DNA from: an uncultured Eubacteriales bacterium
GTDB taxonomy: Bacteria > Bacillota > Clostridia > Oscillospirales > CAG-272
Length of the DNA: 53,737 bases
Assembly (NCBI GenBank): GCA_934481515.1
Contig: CAKSPO010000010.1
Coordinates: 1-53,737 of the forward strand
Reading direction: 5' to 3'
The position numbers and the translations under genes are program-made. A model generated the notes under the pieces. That model saw nothing but the letters and a program-made list of their open reading frames with translations, did not search any database and was not told the DNA's origin. Numbering within the stretch: position 1 is the stretch's first letter; each line of letters begins with the position of its first letter. Positions 1 through 8,465 of the stretch are shown piece by piece.

Positions 1-588
1 GTCCCTTTCCAGTAAAACGTCCAGCGCTTCCAGAGCAGCCTGACGGTAACGCGGATCGTTTTCATCGAAGAACCGATTTCCTTCATTGAACTTGGTAATC
101 AGATCAAAATGTCCGATGATGGTACACCCGGTCTTTTCAATAACCTGTGCTACGGTGCGGTAATAGGTGCGGATCAAACGGTAAATATCTCCGCCGCAAT
201 GTTCCCGTACGGTTTGCATCAAAGCGTCCGGGGATCCGTCAATCTCACAGTAGCACCCGTCCAGAAACACATAATGCACCGAACCGACGGAATAATCATA
301 CGGTTCCCCTGCCGGATCCGCATAAAAATCCTGTTCGATTCCGGACAGAATTCCGATCCGCTCGCCGTATTTCTGCCGGAGACGCACTATTTCCTGCCGA
401 TAGGCTACCGCGGTTTGCGGCGTCAGACAATACCGCAGATCGAACGGCGTGCAGGCATGCTCGGAAAGTCCGATGACCTCCATACCGCACCCGATTGCGG
501 CAAGAACCATCTCTTCCGCCGAATCCAATCCGTCACCGAAATCCGTATGCGTATGCAGATTGCTTTTCGGAAGCCTGTAAAAGGACAT
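1..588 (-). CDS. PHP-domain histidinol-phosphatase family protein, C-terminus cut by window edge
   Basis: The minus-strand frame is open from the left edge to an ATG at 586-588 (196 codons seen). The N-terminus carries the PHP metal motif HTHTDFGDG, followed by SEHAC, GIEQDFY and GHFDLITKFNE, the metal-ligand pattern of the HisJ/YtvP histidinol-phosphatase branch of the PHP superfamily. Members hydrolyse histidinol phosphate or related phosphate esters in the cytosol. A second in-frame ATG lies six bases upstream, but a GGGGGAG ribosome site is correctly spaced only for the start used here. It follows plsC by 38 bases and probably belongs to the dagK-plsC unit. No other histidine genes are visible, so another phosphoesterase role is possible. 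Confidence 0.75.
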   Translation of the reverse strand, partial: MSFYRLPKSNLHTHTDFGDGLDSAEEMVLAAIGCGMEVIGLSEHACTPFDLRYCLTPQTAVAYRQEIVRLRQKYGERIGILSGIEQDFYADPAGEPYDYSVGSVHYVFLDGCYCEIDGSPDALMQTVREHCGGDIYRLIRTYYRTVAQVIEKTGCTIIGHFDLITKFNEGNRFFDENDPRYRQAALEALDVLLERD

Positions 589-626
589 CCGCATCTCCCC
601 CTTTGGAAAAGGACATTTCATTCGCT

Positions 627-1415
627 TCAGTTCAGCCCGTTTTTCACGATTTCCCGAATTTTTCCGCTCAGATCGGAAAGCGACATTTCCTGCACCGTCC
701 CGGCGTCAATGACCTCCAGGACATTCATGGAAACATCCGTATGCCGGAGCGGGAAATTCTTGCTGATGTTCTGCGTTCCCTTGGTAACCATAACCACGAT
801 CGGGCATTTTGCCTTCTTTGCCAGATAAAACGCGCCTTCCTTAAACTCCAGCAGTTCCCCTGTCTTGCTTCTGGTGCCCTCCGGAAAAATACCGACAATC
901 ATCTGCTCCCGTTCCATGATCTCCGCAGCACGCTTCAGCGTCCGCATTGCCTTCATTGCGTTCTCACGGTCGATGGCAAGATACTCCGCATTGCGGATGA
1001 ACGGTCCGACCACAGGCTTATGAAAATTGGACTCTTTGGAAATATAAATGATGTTCCGCTTTCGTTCCACTGCAAGGAAAGCCATCGGATCAAAATCGGA
1101 AATGTGATTGCTGACCAGAACGAACGGTTCCTCCGGGAATTGCTCCCGCCCGGTAAGGCGAATCCGGACGCGAAAGACTTTGGTCAGCCAGTCCATGGCA
1201 AATCCGATCATAAAGCGGCATCCCGCCGAACTTTTTTCCACAGGCTTCCGGGACAGGCAAAGCGATGCCGCCAAAAGCCCCAGAAGAAACACAACATTGA
1301 TGGCAATGAAGGAACCGATCAAAAGCGGAAAAAAGAGCCACCAATGAAGAGAGGTCAGCCCAACCCAACAGCCGCAACCGACGGCACAAATCACCAAAAA
1401 GATGTAGTACAGCAT
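627..1415 (-). CDS. plsC: 1-acyl-sn-glycerol-3-phosphate acyltransferase (PlsC family)
   Basis: 262 aa. Acylates lysophosphatidic acid to phosphatidic acid at the inner face of the membrane. Two hydrophobic N-terminal segments (about residues 2-22 and 28-52) precede the acyltransferase domain. The catalytic HX4D box is NHISDFD (about 103-109) and the substrate-binding motif is FPEGTRSKTG (about 177-186), both intact; length is normal for PlsC. It starts 9 bases after the DagK-like gene, so the two are almost certainly co-transcribed. The pairing makes sense because one enzyme makes phosphatidic acid by phosphorylation and the other by acylation. Confidence 0.92.
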   Translation of the reverse strand: MLYYIFLVICAVGCGCWVGLTSLHWWLFFPLLIGSFIAINVVFLLGLLAASLCLSRKPVEKSSAGCRFMIGFAMDWLTKVFRVRIRLTGREQFPEEPFVLVSNHISDFDPMAFLAVERKRNIIYISKESNFHKPVVGPFIRNAEYLAIDRENAMKAMRTLKRAAEIMEREQMIVGIFPEGTRSKTGELLEFKEGAFYLAKKAKCPIVVMVTKGTQNISKNFPLRHTDVSMNVLEVIDAGTVQEMSLSDLSGKIREIVKNGLN

Positions 1416-1424
1416 ATCGGGAAA

Positions 1425-2303
1425 TTAGACCCCCGCCGCAGCGACATCCGCGTGCTTTCCGGCACGCGCCGTGTAAGAGGTAACGGCAAGAACCGTTTCA
1501 CCATCAATCTGGAGCGCGGTCGGACGGTCAAACTCCACGGTAATTTCTTTCCCGGTCAGCACTGTGACCATTTCGTTGTGCCTGACATGCTCTCCCTTGA
1601 AAATCGACGGGAACACCATCAGCGTTTTCAGCTTTCCGGAGCCGTGCATCAGAACCACGGAAATCTCACCCTTTCCCGCCAACCGATCCTGCTCCGGTGC
1701 CACCATCATTCCGCCGCCGTAAAATCTGCCGTTCATGGCAGGAGCCAACCAAACCTTCTTGAAGGAGTATTCCTTCCCGTCCACCGTAACCTTTGCGTTC
1801 GTCGGCTTATAGTGGAACAGCAACCCCTTGATGGCAATGCCGGCATAGTTGACCGGCTTATCCGTCTTTTTTGCAAGCTCGTCACCAACCTCACAGCAGT
1901 AACCGTCAATGCCGTATCCAACGCCGTTGAGAAAACGGGAAGTCTTTCCTTTTACGGTAACGGTCGGGAGATCCATGATGTAGCGATGCAACGGAATCAG
2001 ATCATCGCCCTCCGGCAAAACGTCGCGTTTGAAATCATTTCCGCTTCCCACCGCGTAATAGAAGAGATTCTCCGGTAGCTCCAACCCCGCCGTCTCGTTT
2101 ACAAAGCGATTGACCGTACCATCCCCGCCGGCGATCACCAAAGCGTCCTCCTTGGAAAAACCGGAAAGATACTCTTTGTAGCTCCGGATTTCCCGGATAT
2201 CCTCAAAAAGGACGTTCTGACCGGAAAATTTCTCTTTCAGCGCCTGCGCGCGGGACTTACCCTGCCCGTTACCGGAAAGGGGGTTGTAAAGAATGTGATA
2301 CAT
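1425..2303 (-). CDS. dagK: diacylglycerol/lipid kinase (DagK/YegS family)
   Basis: 292 aa from the ATG at 2301-2303. That start is preferred over an upstream in-frame one because AGGAGAAATTT sits directly in front and the protein then begins MYHILYNPLSG, the usual start of the family. The N-terminal catalytic domain has the ATP-binding GGDGT motif (about 59-63); the C-terminal beta-rich half (GIDGYCCEVGDELAKK, FYGGGMMVAP) fits DagK/YegS. It phosphorylates diacylglycerol or a related lipid at the membrane, recycling diacylglycerol released during envelope synthesis. First gene of a three-gene unit with plsC and the PHP protein, driven by the promoter at 2393-2421. Substrate within the lipid kinase family cannot be settled from sequence. 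Confidence 0.88.
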   Translation of the reverse strand: MYHILYNPLSGNGQGKSRAQALKEKFSGQNVLFEDIREIRSYKEYLSGFSKEDALVIAGGDGTVNRFVNETAGLELPENLFYYAVGSGNDFKRDVLPEGDDLIPLHRYIMDLPTVTVKGKTSRFLNGVGYGIDGYCCEVGDELAKKTDKPVNYAGIAIKGLLFHYKPTNAKVTVDGKEYSFKKVWLAPAMNGRFYGGGMMVAPEQDRLAGKGEISVVLMHGSGKLKTLMVFPSIFKGEHVRHNEMVTVLTGKEITVEFDRPTALQIDGETVLAVTSYTARAGKHADVAAAGV

Positions 2304-2392
2304 AAATTTCTCCTGCTGTTTCCCGACGTATCGGTTCATTCAAATCGGTTGCCTTCCTGTGTGTCTTGGGTATGGAAAGCAATATCCTATAT

Positions 2393-2421
2393 ATTTTATC
2401 ATATTCAACGCAAAAAGTCAA
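2393..2421 (-). promoter_or_regulatory. sigma-A-type promoter for dagK-plsC-PHP
   Basis: On the minus strand: -35 TTGACT, 17-base spacer, -10 TAAAAT, about 90 bases before the dagK start. It lies just downstream of the last gene of the polysaccharide operon, separating the two units. No clear terminator is visible between that gene and this promoter. Confidence 0.7.
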
Positions 2422-2440
2422 TACTTCTTTCATAGAAAGG

Positions 2441-3607
2441 TCAATGGTCCAGTCCCAGCTCCGACAGCATCCGCGCCGTGCGGCGACGCTCGTTTTTCGG
2501 AATGCTTTGGTTTGTTTTCAGTTCCGAAACCCCTCGTCCCGCCTCCCCGTGCACCAGCAACCGAAACCACCGGCGAATCTGGCAGATGGGAAGAAGCCAT
2601 TTGTGCCTGTCCAGAACCGGATAATAGACCCGCATGGTGGAATACGGAAGGAAAATGCGGGAGATCGCATACCTTGTGCGACTTCCTTTTTTTGCCTGCT
2701 GCGCGGCAACGCTGTTACGAACATTTCCATATACGCCGGCGTGCAAAAGGAATTCTTCCATTTGCGCGGTCAGCGGCGTATGCCCGGAAGAACCGAACCA
2801 GACCTCGCTCAACTCCGTCGATGCCGCTGCAAACCGCAAAAGACCGCCTTCCGAAAGAAGCCGGTTCCGGGCTTCGGAATCCGCCTGACTGTTGTGATTC
2901 AGAATCCAAAGATCAAGGAACGGTCTCACCCCGCACCCGCCGAATACATAATGCTTCGCCATGTGTGCCACATGATAGTAATAAAACATCGGATCCGGCA
3001 ATGTATAACGGAAAGACTCCGGAGCACTCCGCTCCGCCCTTTCCCAAACGCTTTGCAGAATCCGTTCCGCAGCTTTGTTGATTTCTTCATTCATCAGCTG
3101 ATAGTGCAGTTCCAGCGGGAATCCGGCGGGAGAAAGGAAAGCAACGTCATGTGTTTTCTTTCCCCTTCCGGAAAAGCCTGCAGATACCAAAGCCTCTTCG
3201 GCAACTACAAGATCCGCTTCATGAACCAGCAGATCCACATCACAGCCGATCCGCATCCACGGCTCCGGGTATGCAACGCGCAAAACGGAGCCCTTGAGCG
3301 GAAGATACGGAATCCGTGCTGCGTCCAGAGCGGCACAGGCTGCAGAAAGCGTTTCCTCCAGTTGCTGACTCCGGTAAACTGCCGTACAAACCTCCCGTTC
3401 CAGTGCGGATCGCAGCTTTCCGTCCGGCAACAGCCCCATCCGGATGATATAATCTCCGACAAGATGCAGCAGATCATGCCGTTTGGCAAGCCGGCAGACC
3501 GCCATCCATTCCTCTTCCGTCCGATTCCGGAGCGCATCCGCCGCAGAAAAATCTCTGCAGACCTCTGCCCGGAGAATCCGCATCATCTGCATCCCGGCAG
3601 TCTCCAT
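2441..3607 (-). CDS. nucleotidyltransferase-fold family protein (NTP_transf_5-like), last gene of polysaccharide operon
   Basis: 388 aa. The central part has the spaced motifs PLKG (about 103-106) and CDVDLLV (about 122-128), the pattern of the uncharacterised nucleotidyltransferase family PF14907; the paired Asp residues are the likely metal ligands. Proteins of this family are common in Gram-positive capsule and exopolysaccharide loci and near peptide-modification genes, but their reaction is not established to my knowledge. A GGAAGGGGGAG ribosome site supports the ATG at 3605-3607. It is 62 bases from rfbB and reads the same way, so it is probably part of the glycan operon. The C-terminal half is not recognisable to me. 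Confidence 0.7.
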   Translation of the reverse strand: METAGMQMMRILRAEVCRDFSAADALRNRTEEEWMAVCRLAKRHDLLHLVGDYIIRMGLLPDGKLRSALEREVCTAVYRSQQLEETLSAACAALDAARIPYLPLKGSVLRVAYPEPWMRIGCDVDLLVHEADLVVAEEALVSAGFSGRGKKTHDVAFLSPAGFPLELHYQLMNEEINKAAERILQSVWERAERSAPESFRYTLPDPMFYYYHVAHMAKHYVFGGCGVRPFLDLWILNHNSQADSEARNRLLSEGGLLRFAAASTELSEVWFGSSGHTPLTAQMEEFLLHAGVYGNVRNSVAAQQAKKGSRTRYAISRIFLPYSTMRVYYPVLDRHKWLLPICQIRRWFRLLVHGEAGRGVSELKTNQSIPKNERRRTARMLSELGLDH

Positions 3608-3669
3608 CTCCGCTCCCCCTTCCGAAAGAAATGATTTTTGTTCCGTAAAAGCCCTTCCGGATACCGGAA

Positions 3670-4692
3670 TTACCGGTTTCCGTACATTTTTTCGTAATAG
3701 CTCCGGTACTCACCGCTGATGATCGTTTCCCACCATGTGCGGTTTTTCAGATACCAGTCCACCGTCTTTTGAATTCCGTCCGCAAACTTCGTCTCCGGCA
3801 GCCAACCGAGTTCCCGGTGAATCTTCGTTGGATCAATGGCATAACGCATATCATGCCCTTTACGATCCGCGACGTAGGTAATCAGGCTGTACGGTTTTCC
3901 GAGAATATCACAAATCAGCTTCACGATGTCAATGTTCCGCATTTCGTTGTGCCCGCCGACGTTGTAAACCTCTCCGCTCTTTCCGTGAAACAGAATCAGA
4001 TCAATTGCACGGCAGTGATCCTCCACATACAGCCAATCCCGCACATTTTTCCCTTCCCCATACACCGGGAGCGGGCGATCATAAAGGCAATTGACAATCA
4101 TCAGCGGAATCAGTTTCTCCGGGAAATGATAGGGACCGTAATTGTTGGAACAACGGCTGATCGTCACGGGAAGTCCGTAGGTTCTGTGGTAAGCCTGCAC
4201 CAGAAGATCCGCCGACGCCTTGGAGGCGCTGTACGGACTGGAGGTGTGAATCGGTGTCGTTTCCGTAAAGAACAGATCGGGACGATCCAACGGAAGATCC
4301 CCATAGACTTCATCGGTGGAAACCTGATGATACCGCTCTACCCCATACTTCCGGCAGGCATCCATCAGTACCTGTGTTCCGAGGATATTCGTGCGCAGAA
4401 AGACCTCCGGTGTTTCGATGGAACGATCCACGTGGCTCTCTGCCGCAAAATTGACCACATACTGCGGCTTTTCCTCTTCAAAAATCCGGTAAATTCCGTC
4501 CCTGTCACAGATGTCGGTTTTGCAGAAGCGGAAGTTCGGATGCTTCATTGCCTCCTCCAGCGTGGAAAGGTTTCCGGCATAGGTCAGGCAGTCCACACAC
4601 ACTACACGATCCTCCGGATGCTCCCGGAGCATATGATAAACAAAATTGGATCCTATGAAACCGGCACCGCCGGTTACAAGCACTGTTTTCAT
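3670..4692 (-). CDS. rfbB: dTDP-glucose 4,6-dehydratase
   Basis: 340 aa. Second step of dTDP-L-rhamnose synthesis, converting dTDP-glucose to dTDP-4-keto-6-deoxyglucose with bound NAD. The extended SDR fold is clear: GGAGFIGSNFV at residues 8-18, STDEVYGD in mid-protein, and the YSASKA catalytic Tyr-Lys pair. Length matches the family and AAGGAG precedes the ATG. It starts 12 bases after rfbC. The keto sugar it makes could also feed the DegT-type aminotransferase at the start of the operon (inference). Confidence 0.95.
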   Translation of the reverse strand: MKTVLVTGGAGFIGSNFVYHMLREHPEDRVVCVDCLTYAGNLSTLEEAMKHPNFRFCKTDICDRDGIYRIFEEEKPQYVVNFAAESHVDRSIETPEVFLRTNILGTQVLMDACRKYGVERYHQVSTDEVYGDLPLDRPDLFFTETTPIHTSSPYSASKASADLLVQAYHRTYGLPVTISRCSNNYGPYHFPEKLIPLMIVNCLYDRPLPVYGEGKNVRDWLYVEDHCRAIDLILFHGKSGEVYNVGGHNEMRNIDIVKLICDILGKPYSLITYVADRKGHDMRYAIDPTKIHRELGWLPETKFADGIQKTVDWYLKNRTWWETIISGEYRSYYEKMYGNR

Positions 4693-4704
4693 CGCCGTAA
4701 CTCC

Positions 4705-5256
4705 TTAAAAATGAAAATCACAGTCCCGAAGAGTCGGATTGTTCCGATCCTTTTCGCTGAGCAATACCTCCGAAACATCTCCCCAGTCAATTCCAAGCTC
4801 CGGATCATTCCAAAGAATACCGCCTTCGTCACCGGGATGATAAAAATCCGTCACCTTATAGCAGAATTCCGCCGTTTCGGAACGGACAAGGAATCCGTGT
4901 GCAAATCCTTCCGGAATATAAAACTGCTTTTTGTTTTCTGCCGTCAGTTCTACACCATACCATTGACCGAAGGTCGCGGAAGAGCATCGCAGATCCACGG
5001 CAACATCAAATACCGCGCCCGAAATGACCCGAACCAGCTTTCCCTGCGGATACTGCTTCTGAAAATGCAACCCGCGCAGAACTCCTTTTTTGGACATGGA
5101 CTGATTATCCTGAACAAAAACCATATCCAGCCCCGCCTCGTGCATGTCGTTCTGATTATAGGTCTCCATAAAATAGCCCCGTTCATCCCCGTGTACGGTC
5201 GGCTCAATCACACAAAGCCCCTCAATTCCGGGTCTTGTTACTTTAATCTGCCCCAT
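4705..5256 (-). CDS. rfbC: dTDP-4-dehydrorhamnose 3,5-epimerase
   Basis: 183 aa, a small cupin. Third step of dTDP-L-rhamnose synthesis. Family motifs are present: HGDERGYFMET near the N-terminus, SKKGVLRGLHFQ with the catalytic His, and IPEGFAHGF. Length is standard. Its first bases overlap the end of the flippase gene by 14 bases, indicating translational coupling, and a GAAAGGAG ribosome site lies inside the flippase coding sequence. Confidence 0.95.
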   Translation of the reverse strand: MGQIKVTRPGIEGLCVIEPTVHGDERGYFMETYNQNDMHEAGLDMVFVQDNQSMSKKGVLRGLHFQKQYPQGKLVRVISGAVFDVAVDLRCSSATFGQWYGVELTAENKKQFYIPEGFAHGFLVRSETAEFCYKVTDFYHPGDEGGILWNDPELGIDWGDVSEVLLSEKDRNNPTLRDCDFHF

Positions 5257-6694
5257 TTTCTGTCTGCTCCTTTCTGTTTCCCTTCATATTGCGGAAAAAA
5301 GCAAGCGTATCCGCAACATCCCGATGCTTGAAGACAAGATAAACAAGATACGCCAAGACATAAATTCCGACTCCCAGCCAAGCCCCGATAAACCAGTTGG
5401 CACAAACAAAGACCACGGTCAATACGGATTCCAAAAGGATATCCCGCAGTACGGGAACGCCGGTTCTTTTACTCAATACCAGCTCTGCATAAATGCACCG
5501 GAACATCTGATTGACCACCATGGAGAGCATGGCAAGCGTCAGGTTTTTCAGCCAGAACACCGAGATTGCCGTTGTCACAGCGGCAAAAGCGACACCGATC
5601 AGATTAACCTGCAGCGTTTTCTTTTCCATCCGGAATACATTCATATAGGTCTGCGTCAGCAAAGACAGCTGCGCTGCGTAAATACACATCGGGAACAGAA
5701 TCGCCATATACCGCATGCTTTCCGCATACTGCGGCAGCCAAAGAGACAGAACCAGCTCCACCGGATAATAGACGATCAGACAACCCAATAACGGAACCAT
5801 CAAAAAATTCCGCATCGGACGGTAAATTTCCCTGACACGCTCCTGCGGCGTCCGGCGCAGGGTCGGATACAGAACAAGCGCTACCGCGCTGATAAAGGTC
5901 AGAAGCAGGTTGGAAACGCTCAACGTAAAAGAAATTTTTCCATACGTAGCAACATCCCACTCCCGCTGAATTCCCCACCTCACGATTCCGGTAATCAGCA
6001 TGCTTGCAATATTGGCAAACATCAGCTTAATTCCGACAGAAATGTTTCTCCCCGCTTCCGCCACGGCAACCGACAGCTTTGCCGGCTTCGAAAACACAAT
6101 GTCCCGGCACCACCAGACGGAAACCAGCATCGCACAGGTTTTTCCGATCAGATCCCCCCAGATAAAATGCGTATAGCTTTTGGAGAAAAACAAAACGATC
6201 AAAACAAGAGAAACGCCGTAAACCGTCCGTCCCACCGTTGTAATGGAAGCATATTCCTTGATCCGGTTTGTGGTTTGCAGATAATACGACAGCATCGTAC
6301 GCGGAATGTATATCACAATGCTCAGCGCTATGGCAAAGCAGATAAAACGGTAATCCGCAGAATCCGTAAACAAAAATCCGCCGAGTACAATCAAACCGGC
6401 AAAAGCAAGCTGAACCGCATTGAGCAACCAGAATTGTGAGGAATACAGCGGGCGGTTCAGATCCTCATAGCGCTTTCCGCCATCCCGCAGAAAGATTCCG
6501 TCACACCATCCAAGATGAAAGAACCCAATATACGTTGCATAAAAAAGATAAATCTGCAAATATCCGTATTGCTCTACGTTGTCGCCAAAAAATTTGGGAA
6601 CGATCAAAGTGGTCATTACGGAAACCAGAAGACTCAGCAGATTGGCTCCCATCGCATACATGACCTTTTTCAAAAAAACGCCCGCTTTACTCAT
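5243..6694 (-). CDS. wzx: Wzx-type polysaccharide flippase (MOP superfamily)
   Basis: 483 aa integral membrane protein with 12-14 predicted transmembrane helices over its whole length, as expected for the MOP/PST exporter family (start KKVMYAMGANLLSLLVSVM). It would move the lipid-linked repeat unit from the cytosolic to the outer face of the membrane. Of several in-frame starts, the ATG at 6692-6694 is chosen because GGAGGACGGGA precedes it; it overlaps the rfbD stop by 8 bases. It sits between the rhamnose genes rfbD and rfbC. Family assignment rests on hydropathy, length and context, so it is firmer than substrate. Confidence 0.85.
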   Translation of the reverse strand: MSKAGVFLKKVMYAMGANLLSLLVSVMTTLIVPKFFGDNVEQYGYLQIYLFYATYIGFFHLGWCDGIFLRDGGKRYEDLNRPLYSSQFWLLNAVQLAFAGLIVLGGFLFTDSADYRFICFAIALSIVIYIPRTMLSYYLQTTNRIKEYASITTVGRTVYGVSLVLIVLFFSKSYTHFIWGDLIGKTCAMLVSVWWCRDIVFSKPAKLSVAVAEAGRNISVGIKLMFANIASMLITGIVRWGIQREWDVATYGKISFTLSVSNLLLTFISAVALVLYPTLRRTPQERVREIYRPMRNFLMVPLLGCLIVYYPVELVLSLWLPQYAESMRYMAILFPMCIYAAQLSLLTQTYMNVFRMEKKTLQVNLIGVAFAAVTTAISVFWLKNLTLAMLSMVVNQMFRCIYAELVLSKRTGVPVLRDILLESVLTVVFVCANWFIGAWLGVGIYVLAYLVYLVFKHRDVADTLAFFRNMKGNRKEQTENGAD

Positions 6695-7556
6695 TCCCGT
6701 CCTCCGTCTCCCTGAGGTATCTGGAAAGCGCATCACGCCAGTCCGGGAGCCTTGCAAAGCCGTTTTCCGTCAGCTTGGATTTGTCCAGCCGACTGTTGTA
6801 CGGACGCTTGGCTTTGGAAATCGCGTACTCCTCGGTGGTCACGGGAATGACCTTCGTCGCCTTTCCTGCCTGCCGGAAAATCTCCGCGGCAAAATCCGCC
6901 CAGGAAATATAGCCCCCCTCGTTGGTGGCATGATAATAGCCGTATTTATCGGTTTCGATCATATCAACAAGCAGCCTGGCGAGATCATAGGTATATGTCG
7001 GTGTCCCGATCTGATCGCAAACCACCCGGAGGGAGTCATGCGTTTCGGAAAGGCGCAGCATCGTGCGGACAAAGTTTTTACCGTGCACGCCAAACACCCA
7101 TGCAATGCGCACAATGAAATAATCGGAAAGAGTCGATGCAACCGCACGCTCCCCTTCCAGCTTGGTTCTTCCGTAGACCGATTGCGGCGCATAATCCTTA
7201 CAATCCGGGCTCCACGGTTTCTCTCCGGAGCCGTCAAAAACATAATCCGTCGAAATATACATCATCCTGCATCCCGCCTCCCGGCAGGCATCTGCAAGAT
7301 TCTGCGTTCCTGTAACATTGATTCTGTATACCGTATCGCGGTTTTCCGCGTCCTCTGCCGCGTCCACTGCCGTCCATGCGGCACAATGAATTACGGCATC
7401 CGGCTGTACGGAACGCACCACGGAAAATACCGATTTTCTGTCGGTAATGTCCATTTCCGCGATATCCACGCCAATCGCTTCGTGCCCGCGCCTGCGCAAT
7501 TCCCGCACAACATCATAGCCAAGCTGACCGCCGGCTCCGGTTACCAATACCTTCAT
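6687..7556 (-). CDS. rfbD: dTDP-4-dehydrorhamnose reductase
   Basis: 289 aa. Final step of dTDP-L-rhamnose synthesis, using NAD(P)H. The N-terminal Rossmann motif GAGGQLGYD (about 7-15), the active-site motif STDYVFDG and the YGRTKLEGE Tyr-Lys pair all match RmlD. Length is standard. The stop codon overlaps the flippase start by 8 bases, and rfbA ends 21 bases upstream, so the gene is embedded in a tight operon. Confidence 0.95.
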   Translation of the reverse strand: MKVLVTGAGGQLGYDVVRELRRRGHEAIGVDIAEMDITDRKSVFSVVRSVQPDAVIHCAAWTAVDAAEDAENRDTVYRINVTGTQNLADACREAGCRMMYISTDYVFDGSGEKPWSPDCKDYAPQSVYGRTKLEGERAVASTLSDYFIVRIAWVFGVHGKNFVRTMLRLSETHDSLRVVCDQIGTPTYTYDLARLLVDMIETDKYGYYHATNEGGYISWADFAAEIFRQAGKATKVIPVTTEEYAISKAKRPYNSRLDKSKLTENGFARLPDWRDALSRYLRETEDGNE

Positions 7557-7577
7557 TCCGATTTTGCTCCCATTTCT

Positions 7578-8465
7578 TCAGTACTGAATTCTCCCTTCCG
7601 CAACCCGTCGCAGATGTACCCCGTACGGCGATTTCCCATAACGGTCTGCGGAAGCAAGCAACGCTTCCCTGGAAATCCACCCGTTTTTATAAGCAATCTC
7701 TTCCAGAGCGGAAATCTGAATTCCCTGCCGGTTCTGTACCATCCGCACAAAATCGGTAGCTTCCGCGAGGCTGTCCATCGTTCCGGTGTCAAGCCATGCA
7801 AACCCGCGGCCGAGCAGCTGAACATCCAGAAGGTCATCTTTCAGATACATCTCGTTCAGCGTTGTGATTTCCAATTCGCCGCGTGCAGAGGGGCGAACCT
7901 CTTTCGCACGTGCACTGACCCCTGACGGATAAAAGTAAAGCCCCGTTACCGCATAATTGCTCTTCGGTTCCCGCGGTTTTTCTTCGATGGAAACAGCCTT
8001 GCCGTTTGCATCAAAAGCCACCACGCCGAATCGTTCCGGATCATTGACATAATACCCGAAAACAGTCGCACGTCCGTGCATTTCCGCATTCTCACGCGCG
8101 GCACGGAGCGATTTTCCGAAGCCGTTGCCGTAAAAGATATTATCACCCAGCACCATCGCACAGGCATCCTCTCCGATGAACCCCTCTCCCAGAAGAAACG
8201 CCTGCGCCAGACCGTCCGGAGACGGCTGTACCTGATAGGAAATCTGCACGCCGTACTGGGATCCGTCGCCCAGAAGGCGTTCAAAATTGGGCAGATCGGT
8301 CGGTGTGGAAATCAAAAGAATCTCCCGGATGCCGGCAAGCATCAGTGTTGACAGCGGATAGTAAACCATCGGCTTGTCATAAACCGGCAGAAGCTGTTTG
8401 GATGTCACCATCGTCAGCGGATAGAGTCTGGTTCCGGCACCGCCGGCAAGAATGATACCTTTCAT
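7578..8465 (-). CDS. rfbA: glucose-1-phosphate thymidylyltransferase
   Basis: 295 aa. First step of dTDP-L-rhamnose synthesis: glucose-1-phosphate plus dTTP to dTDP-glucose. The nucleotide-binding signature GGAGTRLYPLT lies at the N-terminus, followed by KQLLPVYDKPMVYYPL and VLGDNIFYG, all diagnostic of RmlA. The start at 8463-8465 overlaps the stop of the upstream polymerase gene as ATGA, so the longer upstream in-frame start is rejected. Length is standard for the family. Confidence 0.95.
   Translation of the reverse strand: MKGIILAGGAGTRLYPLTMVTSKQLLPVYDKPMVYYPLSTLMLAGIREILLISTPTDLPNFERLLGDGSQYGVQISYQVQPSPDGLAQAFLLGEGFIGEDACAMVLGDNIFYGNGFGKSLRAARENAEMHGRATVFGYYVNDPERFGVVAFDANGKAVSIEEKPREPKSNYAVTGLYFYPSGVSARAKEVRPSARGELEITTLNEMYLKDDLLDVQLLGRGFAWLDTGTMDSLAEATDFVRMVQNRQGIQISALEEIAYKNGWISREALLASADRYGKSPYGVHLRRVAEGRIQY

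Noticed and set aside
495..2078. 527-codon plus-strand open frame opposite plsC and the lipid kinase
   Set aside because: Complement of clear catalytic motifs on the other strand; no start signals.
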